64,000 nt of DNA from Alteromonas macleodii. Lineage in GTDB: Bacteria > Pseudomonadota > Gammaproteobacteria > Enterobacterales > Alteromonadaceae. Below, in pieces: positions 30,231 to 38,569 of the stretch. Every line of letters starts with the position of its first letter. The stretch's first letter is position 1. Both the position numbers and the translations under genes were made by a program. The notes beneath the pieces are model-generated. The model ran no database searches, was not told the DNA's origin, and was given only the letters and a program-made list of their open reading frames with translations. Location of the stretch: positions 2,500,333 to 2,564,332 of the forward strand of contig NZ_LR812090.1 of assembly GCF_903772925.1 (NCBI RefSeq), read 5' to 3'.

Positions 30231-30687
30231 ATTTGAGGTTGCGGAGGCCTTGGGTTAAGAGGCGGTCTAGCGCATTGGCAAAGTTTTGTTTGTCGCGCTG
30301 GGAGAAGGCCTTTGGGCCGCCTGTGTGTTCGCCGCTTGAACGCATGGTGTCCATGAAATCTCGCATGCCTAAAATTTGCTTGATAGACGACTTGTCGTAT
30401 TCCTCACCACGGTTGTTTAATGCAAGGGCATTTTTTGCCAGTACATCAGCGGCCAATGGAATGTCATTGGTAATGACTAAGTCACCGGCTTCGCACTTAT
30501 CTACTATATAGTCGTCAGCAGCATCAAAGCCTGAAGGTACTTGCGTTAAAGTTATGTGTTTGTCTGGTGGGACAGACATAAAATGGTTAGCCACCAAAGA
30601 CAAAGGCAGCTTTGTACGTCTAGCTGCCTTAAAAAGAATGTCTTTGATCACTGCAGGGCACGCGTCGGCGTCAACCCATATATGCAT
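30229..30687 (-). CDS. yaiI: YaiI/YqxD family protein (DUF188)
   Basis: A 152-aa DUF188 protein: [16 protein letters not shown] at the start, [31 protein letters not shown] and [28 protein letters not shown], ending with [17 protein letters not shown]. Has a PIN-like fold with conserved acidic residues and may be a nuclease; function is not shown experimentally here. Follows the SDR gene by 25 bases and is likely in the same transcript. Confidence 0.9.
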   Translation of the reverse strand: MHIWVDADACPAVIKDILFKAARRTKLPLSLVANHFMSVPPDKHITLTQVPSGFDAADDYIVDKCEAGDLVITNDIPLAADVLAKNALALNNRGEEYDKSSIKQILGMRDFMDTMRSSGEHTGGPKAFSQRDKQNFANALDRLLTQGLRNLK

Positions 30688-30712
30688 GGTCGTATCTCGT
30701 AATTGAAACTAA

Positions 30713-31474
30713 TTACGCTAGCATACCACCATCTACTACTACTGTCGTGCCTGTGGTGTAGCTTGAAGCGTCGGATACTAAGTACAATACTGTCCCCGCC
30801 ATTTCATCTGGATCTGCTACGCGGCCCAGCGGAATAACTTTCAGCGCGTGTTTTAAGATTTGCTCGTTGGTTGTTAACGCTGACGCAAATTTAGTGTCGG
30901 TCAAACCTGGCAGTAATGCATTTACGCGAATGTTTAAGCTACCGCACTCTTTTGCGAACGACTTAGTCATGCTGATAACGGCCGCTTTAGTAATAGAGTA
31001 GATACCCTGCATATCACCTGGCGTTACGCCATTTACAGAAGCGGTATTGAGTATGACGCCACCGCCCTGCTCTTTCATCATTTTGCCAGCTTCAATCGAC
31101 ATGAAGAAGTAGCCACGAATGTTTACATCTACAGTTTTGTTATAAGCGCCTAAGTCAGTATCTAAAATGTGTCCAAAGTAGGGATTGGCTGCCGCGTTGT
31201 TTACAAGAATGTCCAGCTTGCCGAAATCGCGCTTAATGACGTTAAATGCTTCTGTGATTTGTTCCATTTCACCCACATGACACGCCAGCGCTGTCGCCTT
31301 CCCCCCCGCATCGCGAATTGAAGAGGCTACGGCTTCACAGCCGTCAATTTTGCGGCTTGATACAATAACGTGGGCGCCATATTGCGCGAGTAACCGAGCA
31401 ATAGATTCGCCGATACCACGACTAGCACCTGTAACCAGCGCCACTTTTCCTGTTAAATCAAATAGGTTGTTCAT
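30713..31474 (-). CDS. SDR family oxidoreductase
   Basis: A 253-aa classical short-chain dehydrogenase/reductase. Cofactor motif TGASRGIGESIA (about 16-27), NNAA (about 92-95), catalytic Ser in NTASVNG and YSITK (Tyr and Lys of the active site), and a conserved GTTVVVDGGMLA end. Substrate not deducible; position downstream of an acyl-CoA dehydrogenase and a second SDR suggests an acyl or hydroxyacyl substrate. Confidence 0.88.
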   Translation of the reverse strand: MNNLFDLTGKVALVTGASRGIGESIARLLAQYGAHVIVSSRKIDGCEAVASSIRDAGGKATALACHVGEMEQITEAFNVIKRDFGKLDILVNNAAANPYFGHILDTDLGAYNKTVDVNIRGYFFMSIEAGKMMKEQGGGVILNTASVNGVTPGDMQGIYSITKAAVISMTKSFAKECGSLNIRVNALLPGLTDTKFASALTTNEQILKHALKVIPLGRVADPDEMAGTVLYLVSDASSYTTGTTVVVDGGMLA

Positions 31475-31624
31475 TAAACATTCCTTCTCTTGCCGTTTTT
31501 ACGCAAACTACGTATTTCAGTGTCCTATCTACGATAGCTGCATTTGTCGTGTAATAAGTCTTTTAAAGGCTCTAAAATACGCTCCCCTAAAAGCTTATCG
31601 TTTTATCTTCATCACACTTGGCGC

Positions 31625-32392
31625 TTATGCCAACATACCGCCATCAAGTACCACAGACTGCCCCGTCATAAATGACGATTCATCACTACACAGCCATGCA
31701 ATAGCATTTGCAATTTCTTCAGGCTTACCCAAGCGTTTCATTGGGTTGGCAGCAATTAACCCTTTTTGACCGCGTTCATCTAGTTTAGATAACACACCTT
31801 GAACCATAGGCGTATCAACAAAACTCGGACATACCGCGTTAATACGAATGTTCGCTCGCGCGTATTCCACCGCCGCCGATTTAGTTAGCCCTATTACCCC
31901 GTGCTTTGACGCACTATAGGCACTTATCATTGGCGCTGAACGTAACCCTGCTACGGAAGCTATATTGATTATGTGACCGCCACCAGTCGTGGTCATGTGC
32001 TTCAGCGCGTTTTTCATGCAGTACCAAACGCCAGCTAAGTTGACTTGAATGTTTTTCATAAACATAGCGTCGTCGACTTCGGTAAGTGGCGCAGGAAAAT
32101 GATCGATGCCCGCGTTATTGATGATCACATCTATCTTTTCAAGATGAGAAAACGCTGTTTCAAACATAGCTTTGACCTGAGCAGGCTCGGTAACATCCAC
32201 AGTCACTGCATAGGCTTTGCCGCCAGCAGCAATGATTTCTTGAGCCAATGCATTCGCGTTGTCTTCATTTAAATCGGCAATTCCTACTATTGCGCCACGC
32301 TGTGCTAACACGCGAGCCGATGCAGCACCGATACCTGACCCACCGCCAGTGATAAGAATATGTTTGCCTTCAACATTTGCAGCTACATTCAT
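31625..32392 (-). CDS. SDR family oxidoreductase
   Basis: A 255-aa classical SDR: TGGGSGIGAASARVLA (about 15-30), NNAG, NIASVAG with the active-site Ser, YSASKHGVIGLTKSAA with Tyr/Lys, and FMTGQSVVLDGGMLA at the end. Probably oxidises a hydroxyl group, for example of a 3-hydroxyacyl intermediate. The gene lies 150 bases upstream of the other SDR gene and about 80 bases after the acyl-CoA dehydrogenase gene on the same strand. Confidence 0.88.
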   Translation of the reverse strand: MNVAANVEGKHILITGGGSGIGAASARVLAQRGAIVGIADLNEDNANALAQEIIAAGGKAYAVTVDVTEPAQVKAMFETAFSHLEKIDVIINNAGIDHFPAPLTEVDDAMFMKNIQVNLAGVWYCMKNALKHMTTTGGGHIINIASVAGLRSAPMISAYSASKHGVIGLTKSAAVEYARANIRINAVCPSFVDTPMVQGVLSKLDERGQKGLIAANPMKRLGKPEEIANAIAWLCSDESSFMTGQSVVLDGGMLA

Positions 32393-32471
32393 TAGCCGTA
32401 CTCCAGTTTAATTTTTGTGCGCTGTACTTTTCTTTGCAGTGTCCTAATGCGCAAATGGGAATATCAAAAAG

Positions 32472-34274
32472 TTAGAAATAGCTTGCCTTTACATTGTTGC
32501 AAGATGCTTCTCGTGAGGTCAGTACTTCTATATCGCGACTGACTAGCGGCAATTCCCAATTTAGGAAATATTCTGCTGCCGCCAGTTTTCCTTCGTAGAA
32601 GTCAACATCCTGATCGCCTGCACCATTACTTAACGCTTGCTCGGCAACGTTAGCTTGGCGCAGCCAAATCCAACTCACTACACAGCTTGAAAATATATTT
32701 AAGAAGCAGCATGCGTTGGTTAGCAACACAGACTGTTTATCAGAGCGTAGGTCTGCTGCCGCTTGTTGTATAAGTGCGCCAAGCTGGTCCAAATAAGGTT
32801 TAAGTTTTGCCGCCAACGCCTGCGCCCTAGGCGTTTCTGCACGCTTCATATCGCGCGTGACACGAGAAAGTAGCACTTGAAGGCCTTTTCCGTCGTGCTG
32901 CCACAGCTTTCTTCCTAGCAGGTCTAACGCCTGAATGCCGTTAGTCCCCTCATGAATTGGGTTTAGGCGGTTATCGCGCCAGCACTGTTCAACTGGGTAT
33001 TCGCGGGTGTAGCCAGCGCCGCCTAGAATCTGAATAGCCAAGTCGTTAGCTTTAGGGCCAAACTCTGACGGCCACGCCTTGAATACAGGGGTTAAGAGAT
33101 CAAGAAGTTGAGAAAGCTCGGTACGTTTTTCACTGTCTGCTTCGGTTTCCATTTCATCAATGAGCATGCTGCCGTATAAGCAAAGGGACATACCGCCTTC
33201 ACAATACGCTTTCTGCGCTAGCAGCATACGGCGAACGTCGCCGTGATTAATAATTGGCGTTGGATCGTCTTCAGGTGCTAAGTTTGGTGCGGCGCGCCCT
33301 TGTGTACGGTCTTTTGCGTACTCCAATGAATATCGATAGCCGCGATACCCTATCATTGCCGCACCGTAACCTACACCGATACGTGCTTCGTTCATCATCA
33401 TGAACATATAGCGCAAACCTTGGTGAGGTTGACCTATAAGGTAGCCATGACAATCGCCATTTTCTCCAAACGTTAGCGCCGTTGAAGTGGTGCCTCGATA
33501 ACCCATTTTATGAATAAGGCCGGCAAGAGTTACATCGTTGCGTACATCTGGGTTGCCGTCTGCATCTAGTCGGTATTTAGGTACGGCAAATAATGAAATG
33601 CCTTTAACACCTGCAGGACCGCCAGGAATTTTTGCTAATACCAGATGAACAATGTTATCGGAAAGCTCATGCTCACCACCTGATATATAAATTTTGCTAC
33701 CTTTAATGCGGTACGTACCATCGTCCTGAGGCTTCGCAGAAGTGCGTATATCAGCTAGAGCCGAACCCGCATGAGGCTCGGTAAGCGCCATCGTTCCGGT
33801 AAAATCGCCTGCCAGCATTTTTGATAAAAATGCGTCTTTGATATCGTCTGAGGCAAAGTGTTTGATTACATTGGCGGCAGCCGCTGTTAAAAAGGGATAA
33901 GCAGTAGACGACGGGTTTGCCGCTAAAAAATATCCAGCACAGGCATTCATTACGGTGACGGGTAGCTGCATACCACCATCTTCAAAATCGAAGTGACCCG
34001 CAATAAAGCCTGATTCCCTGTACGTATCGAAAGCGACTTTCACTTCGTCGATCATCGACACTTTAGTGCCATCAAACGTAGGCTCGTTTTTGTCAGCTAC
34101 TGCGTTATGAGGAAGAAACAACTCTTCTGCCATTTTTTCTGCCATATCTATAACGGCGTTAAAGGTTTCAACATTGTGTTCTTCAAAGCGTGGCTTTTCG
34201 CACAGTACTGCTGTGTTCAATACCTCGTACAGCTGAAATTGCATTTCACGGCGGGGAATAAGTTGATCGGCCAT
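32472..34274 (-). CDS. Acyl-CoA dehydrogenase with C-terminal extension
   Basis: A 600-aa acyl-CoA dehydrogenase of the long FadE-like/AcdA type. MALTEPHAGSALADIRTSA and IKGSKIYISGGEHE are the FAD-side motifs; MNEARIGVGYGAAMIGYRGYRYSLEYAKDRTQGR and QILGGAGYTREYPVEQCWRDNRLNPIHEGTNGIQALDLLGRKLW complete the core, the glutamate in HEGTNG region being near the catalytic base. The C-terminal 130 residues are the helical acyl-CoA dehydrogenase_C domain. First step of beta-oxidation of acyl-CoA, electrons passing to ETF (genes at 45.9-49.6 kb). Head of the operon. Confidence 0.9.
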   Translation of the reverse strand: MADQLIPRREMQFQLYEVLNTAVLCEKPRFEEHNVETFNAVIDMAEKMAEELFLPHNAVADKNEPTFDGTKVSMIDEVKVAFDTYRESGFIAGHFDFEDGGMQLPVTVMNACAGYFLAANPSSTAYPFLTAAAANVIKHFASDDIKDAFLSKMLAGDFTGTMALTEPHAGSALADIRTSAKPQDDGTYRIKGSKIYISGGEHELSDNIVHLVLAKIPGGPAGVKGISLFAVPKYRLDADGNPDVRNDVTLAGLIHKMGYRGTTSTALTFGENGDCHGYLIGQPHQGLRYMFMMMNEARIGVGYGAAMIGYRGYRYSLEYAKDRTQGRAAPNLAPEDDPTPIINHGDVRRMLLAQKAYCEGGMSLCLYGSMLIDEMETEADSEKRTELSQLLDLLTPVFKAWPSEFGPKANDLAIQILGGAGYTREYPVEQCWRDNRLNPIHEGTNGIQALDLLGRKLWQHDGKGLQVLLSRVTRDMKRAETPRAQALAAKLKPYLDQLGALIQQAAADLRSDKQSVLLTNACCFLNIFSSCVVSWIWLRQANVAEQALSNGAGDQDVDFYEGKLAAAEYFLNWELPLVSRDIEVLTSREASCNNVKASYF

Positions 34275-34308
34275 GTTGTCCTGTCCTCTACGAATATTTG
34301 TTAACGCA

Positions 34309-34361
34309 TTGTGTCATATTCGTTATCGTGCCATTATTGTCATTTATGACACAATAATGGC
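34309..34361. promoter_or_regulatory. Nested palindromes in divergent intergenic region
   Basis: Two overlapping inverted repeats: TTGTGTCAT (34309-34317) with ATGACACAA (34346-34354), and GCCATTATTGT (34330-34340) with ACAATAATGGC (34351-34361). They sit between the acyl-CoA dehydrogenase gene (-) and the GlxA-type regulator gene (+) and are good operator candidates for that regulator. Confidence 0.6.
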
Positions 34362-34416
34362 TAATACCGCCAACAATCACTGTGTTTTATTTTCTTTTAT
34401 AAATTTAATTATTTTT

Positions 34417-35406
34417 ATGAATAGCACTAAATTCACTGTTACTGTACTTGGGTTCGATCAAGCCTTGGCGTCTGCCATTACAGGCGCACTTGATGTATTT
34501 GCTTTTGCTGGTATTAGTTGGCAGCGAATTCACAATCTTCCCACTGCACCACAATTTAAAGTGCAACTGGCGAGTCATCACGGGCAATCTATTCTGTGCT
34601 CTAATCAAGTTGTGCTACAGCCCAATATTGCTATTGAAGATGTATCTCACACTGATGTTTTGCTGATTCCAACTATCGGTGGCGATATTGATGAGGTACT
34701 GAATGATACACAACCGCTACTGGTTCATATAAAGCGCCTTCAAAAAATGGGAGCGGATATAGCAGCTAATTGCACGGGTAACTTTTTATTAGCGCTGACA
34801 GGTTTACTTAACAATAAAACCGCAACGACTCACTGGGGTTATGCTGATAAATTCGAAACCATGTTTCCAAGTGTAAATCTGCAGCCAGAAAAAATGGTGA
34901 CAGAGGACGATACTGTCTATTGCGCGGGCGGCGGTATGGCATGGATTGATCTATCCATACTTTTGATAGAGCGCTACTGTGGTCACCAAATTGCCAGCGA
35001 TACCGCAAAGTCTCATGTGTTAGATGTGTCAAGAACGAGTCAGACTGTGTATGCAAGCAGCCGCCAACGGCGCTTTCACACCGACCAAGATATTAAAGCG
35101 GTTCAGTCCTTTTTGGAAAGAAACTTACAGCGCAAATGCAAGCTAAGTGAATTAGCACATCAACACAATATGACTGAGCGCACGCTTATTAGACGTTTTA
35201 AAAATGCTTGTGACACCACGCCTGGCCAATATTTGCAGTCATTGCGCATTGAACACGCAAGGAAACTCCTCGAAACGTCCAGCATGCCGCTTGAGAGTTT
35301 GATAAGTGCGGTAGGATACGAAGACCTCAGTTCTTTCACTCGCCTTTTTAAAAAAACGACAGGATTGTCGCCTTCTCAGTATCGCGCGAAATTTAAACGA
35401 AGTTGA
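34417..35406 (+). CDS. GlxA family transcriptional regulator (AraC type)
   Basis: A 329-aa protein: N-terminal DJ-1/PfpI-like domain (VTVLGFDQALASAITGALDVF ... DVLLIPTIGGD ... ANCTGNFLLALTGLLNNKTATTHWGY) and a C-terminal AraC DNA-binding domain with two helix-turn-helix units (SELAHQHNMTERTLIRRFK and LESLISAVGYEDLSSFTRLFKKTTGLSPSQYR). The frame continues upstream to 34273, but the ATG at 34417 gives the usual N-terminus. Probably controls the divergent acyl-CoA dehydrogenase-SDR operon or the TonB receptor downstream; inferred from position. Confidence 0.85.
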   Translation: MNSTKFTVTVLGFDQALASAITGALDVFAFAGISWQRIHNLPTAPQFKVQLASHHGQSILCSNQVVLQPNIAIEDVSHTDVLLIPTIGGDIDEVLNDTQPLLVHIKRLQKMGADIAANCTGNFLLALTGLLNNKTATTHWGYADKFETMFPSVNLQPEKMVTEDDTVYCAGGGMAWIDLSILLIERYCGHQIASDTAKSHVLDVSRTSQTVYASSRQRRFHTDQDIKAVQSFLERNLQRKCKLSELAHQHNMTERTLIRRFKNACDTTPGQYLQSLRIEHARKLLETSSMPLESLISAVGYEDLSSFTRLFKKTTGLSPSQYRAKFKRS

Positions 35407-35518
35407 TCACTTACCGAACATGGCTATATAAAGCGCACCATTGAGTATCTTTATTTGCTTCCAATATGTTTCATGCCTGTGCATTAAGGCGTTTCGAGCA
35501 CATGCAATCTAACTAATA

Positions 35519-35557
35519 TTGTGCATTTATGATGAGAATGCGCGTTCTGTTGCACAA
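35519..35557. promoter_or_regulatory. Inverted repeats upstream of TonB receptor gene
   Basis: TTGTGCA (35519-35525) and TGCACAA (35551-35557) enclose the near-palindrome AGAATGCGCGTTCT (35535-35548). Further TGTGCATT/GCACA half-sites occur just upstream. Candidate operator. Confidence 0.4.
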
Positions 35558-35670
35558 ATTTGAAGTTTTTGTGTCAAAGTTTGTGTAAAATACAGCGCCA
35601 AGCATGAATCGATTATTTTTGTGCTAAAAACACTACAAAAGTATAATTTTAAAATCATCTTGGTGGAAAC

Positions 35671-37968
35671 ATGAGAACACATAAAATCGCCACACTAGCG
35701 TTAGCTGTTAGTGCTGCGTTCAGCTCTTCAGTTCTTGCTCAAGAGGCCGCATCGACAGAAAAAAAAGAAGCCTCACTTGAACAAATTACCGTTACTGCAC
35801 AAAAGCGTACCCAGTCTATTCAGGAAGTCCCTATTTCTGTTGCAACATTAAGCGGTGAGAAATTCGAAAGCCTATTCTCAGGCGGTGAAGATATTCTTGC
35901 TTTAGCGGTTCGCGTTCCAGGCCTTTACGCTGAGTCTTCAAACGGTCGTGTTGCACCACGCTTCTACATTCGCGGTTTGGGTAATACCGATTTCGACCTA
36001 GCTGCATCACAGCCTGTTTCTATTATCATGGATGAAGTGGTAATGGAAAACGTGGTACTGAAAAGTTTCCCGCTTTTCGACGTTCAACAAGTTGAGGTAC
36101 TTCGCGGTCCACAAGGCACACTATTTGGTCGTAACACCACCGCTGGTATCATCAAATTTGATACAGTAAAACCAACTCAAGATGTAGAAGGTTACGCGAA
36201 AGCTGGTTTCGGTTCATACGGTACTATGAATTTTGAAGGCGCCATCAGCGGCGGCCTAACTGACGACCTTTCTGCGCGTTTATCATTGCTATCACAAGAA
36301 CGTGATGACTACATTGATAACGCCTTCACCGGCGAAAACGATGCAATCGGTGGCTACGACGAAAAAGCCTATCGTCTTCAGCTTCTTTGGGAGCCATCAG
36401 CTGACTTCTCTGCCTTACTAAACGTACACGGTCGTGAACTTGAAGGTACAGCCTCTATTTTCCGTGCTAACGTCTTCGACAAAGGCAGCAATGAACTTAA
36501 CGCGAATTACGATCGTGAAACCGTATACTACGATGGCGATCTACAAGGCGACGGTATTGATAACAACCCACAAGAATACGACGGTTTTGGTGCGTCACTT
36601 AAACTAGAGTACGACATGGATGAGGTTACATTCACGTCAATCTCAGCAATTGAGACTGCTGACGGCTCAAGCCTAGGTGATGTTGATGGTGGCTTTAACC
36701 GCGCAGATGGCACTTCAGGTCCAGGGTTTATTCCTTTCTCTGCGGTAACGCAAGATAACTTGGACGATTTAGAGCAATACACGCAAGAGTTTAGATTTGC
36801 TAGCAACACTACTGATGCCCTGAACTGGCAGCTAGGTGCTTTCTACTACGATGCATCGTTTAATGTTACCAGTATCGATGGCCTGTTTGGTGCAACCACA
36901 GTTTTCCATGAAAACCAAACGTGGGCAGTTTTCGGTCAGACGTCTTATCAAGTAAACGAAAAGCTAAACGTCACCGCAGGTATTCGTTACACTCACGACT
37001 CAAAAAGCCTAATTGTGGGAGAACAAAATACAAATGGTGATTGTTTAACACTAGATTTCAACAACGATGGGATTATGGAATGCGAGATTCAAGACTATGA
37101 CGATATTGATGTAGACGATGGTCAAACTAGCTTTGAATTAAGTGCAAACTATCGCGTTACTGATGATATGTCTGTTTTTGCTCGCTATGCTAACGGCTTC
37201 CGTGCTCAAACAATTCAAGGCCGTGACGTTGCATTTGAAGGCTCACCTTCCGTAGCAGACGCTGAAACCATCAACTCTTTTGAACTTGGTATCAAGTCTG
37301 ACTTGTTCGACGATTCACTACGGCTAAACGCTGCCGCGTTCTACTACACGGTAGATGACATGCAGTTCTCGGCAATTGGTGGTGGCAACAACTTTACTGC
37401 GCTTGTAAACGCAGACAAAGGTGAAGCCTACGGTTTTGAAGTAGACGCACAGTGGCTTGCTACTGATGAGCTTACGTTTACAGCAGGTTACAGCTACAAC
37501 CACACTGAAATTAAAGATGATTCATTGACTGTTTCTCCGTGTGGTACCAACCCTAACTTTGGTTCTACAGGTAACTGTACAGTTACTGACCCTCGTCCAG
37601 ACGGCTTCGTGGCTTCTATCGATGGTAACCCATTCCCACAGGCGCCAGAGTCTATCTTTAACTTCACAGCACGCTACACCATTCCTATGGGTGATGATGG
37701 CGAGTTCTTCGTATTTACTGATTGGGCGTTCCAAGGTGAAACAAACATCTTCCTATACGAAGCAGTTGAGTTCACTACTGACGATAACTTTGAAGGCGGC
37801 CTACGTATTGGTTACGAAAACTTCGCGCACAATTACACTGTAGCGCTATTTGGTCGCAACATTACTGACGAAGATAACGTTAAAGGTGCAATCGACTTCA
37901 ACAACCTCACGGGTATCGTAAATGAGCCTCGCGTTTGGGGTGTTGAGTTCAAGTACACCTACTATTAA
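35671..37968 (+). CDS. TonB-dependent outer-membrane receptor
   Basis: A 765-aa receptor with a signal peptide (cleavage after SVLAQ, near 24), a TonB box region EQITVTAQKR, a plug domain (PRFYIRGLGNTDFDLAASQPVSIIMDEV ... VEVLRGPQGTLFGRNTTAGIIKF) and a 22-strand barrel ending VEFKYTYY. The plug and barrel features are those of the CirA/FyuA-like group found in many marine bacteria, so the substrate could be a siderophore or an organic ligand such as a lipid or sterol-like compound. Position next to the GlxA regulator and acyl-CoA genes hints at an acyl-type substrate. Confidence 0.92.
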   Translation: MRTHKIATLALAVSAAFSSSVLAQEAASTEKKEASLEQITVTAQKRTQSIQEVPISVATLSGEKFESLFSGGEDILALAVRVPGLYAESSNGRVAPRFYIRGLGNTDFDLAASQPVSIIMDEVVMENVVLKSFPLFDVQQVEVLRGPQGTLFGRNTTAGIIKFDTVKPTQDVEGYAKAGFGSYGTMNFEGAISGGLTDDLSARLSLLSQERDDYIDNAFTGENDAIGGYDEKAYRLQLLWEPSADFSALLNVHGRELEGTASIFRANVFDKGSNELNANYDRETVYYDGDLQGDGIDNNPQEYDGFGASLKLEYDMDEVTFTSISAIETADGSSLGDVDGGFNRADGTSGPGFIPFSAVTQDNLDDLEQYTQEFRFASNTTDALNWQLGAFYYDASFNVTSIDGLFGATTVFHENQTWAVFGQTSYQVNEKLNVTAGIRYTHDSKSLIVGEQNTNGDCLTLDFNNDGIMECEIQDYDDIDVDDGQTSFELSANYRVTDDMSVFARYANGFRAQTIQGRDVAFEGSPSVADAETINSFELGIKSDLFDDSLRLNAAAFYYTVDDMQFSAIGGGNNFTALVNADKGEAYGFEVDAQWLATDELTFTAGYSYNHTEIKDDSLTVSPCGTNPNFGSTGNCTVTDPRPDGFVASIDGNPFPQAPESIFNFTARYTIPMGDDGEFFVFTDWAFQGETNIFLYEAVEFTTDDNFEGGLRIGYENFAHNYTVALFGRNITDEDNVKGAIDFNNLTGIVNEPRVWGVEFKYTYY

Positions 37969-38014
37969 GCAAAGATAAGTAGCAACTTTATTTACAGTAG
38001 CTACATTATTTATC

Positions 38015-38050
38015 AAAAAGCGGTGACGTTAAAAAACGGCACCGCTTTTT
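38015..38050 (+). terminator. Intrinsic terminator
   Basis: AAAAAGCGGTG / CACCGCTTTTT stem with T-run after the TonB receptor gene. Confidence 0.9.
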
Positions 38051-38059
38051 TTATGTCTT

Positions 38060-38416
38060 TTATGCCGCCATGTGAACATCTGAGGTTGGCACTTGCACCA
38101 GCTGCTGTAACTTTCTGCACACCTGTACCCAGCGGGCGACTTTTTGATAGTAGACCTGTTCTATTAATTGCCCTTTTTCATCAAACAAAAAGCTCGCTAA
38201 CTTCCCTTTATTACCCGGCATATAAAAATGGTGCACGGTAAATTGCTTTGATAAAGGGGCGTGTGTCACTTTTTGATACATACAAAAAGGCAGTGCGTTT
38301 GCGCGCTCATCGCCACCGGTAAGGCGAGTGCGGCGTTGAAACGTATCTGCACCTAAATCAGCCATAATGCCGTGTTTTGAAATAAGTTGATCTACCGCTT
38401 TGATGCCTGTTTGCAT
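38060..38416 (-). CDS. Hypothetical protein (118 aa)
   Basis: No family recognised. Soluble protein: an N-terminal amphipathic helix (VDQLISKHGIMADL), a middle with LPFCMYQKVTHAPLSKQFTVHHFYMPGN and a C-terminal VYYQKVARWVQVCRKLQQL helix. A TAGGAG ribosome site lies six bases before the ATG, which supports a real gene. It lies between convergent and divergent neighbours and is not part of an evident operon. Confidence 0.65.
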   Translation of the reverse strand: MQTGIKAVDQLISKHGIMADLGADTFQRRTRLTGGDERANALPFCMYQKVTHAPLSKQFTVHHFYMPGNKGKLASFLFDEKGQLIEQVYYQKVARWVQVCRKLQQLVQVPTSDVHMAA

Positions 38417-38523
38417 AATTTTCTCCTAAAGGTTGTGCCACGTAGCTCAACCTAATAAGACTCAAAATAAACCATACTGATATTTATACAGTATATGATC
38501 ATTTGTTTAAAATGCAAACAAAA

Positions 38524-38544
38524 AAGCCGCTTTTTACAGCGGCT
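38524..38544 (-). terminator. Intrinsic terminator
   Basis: AAGCCGCT / AGCGGCTT stem with the A-run on the left, so it ends minus-strand transcription from the prolyl oligopeptidase gene. Confidence 0.8.
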
Positions 38545-38569
38545 TGTTTTCTTTCGAAATAATGAGAAG

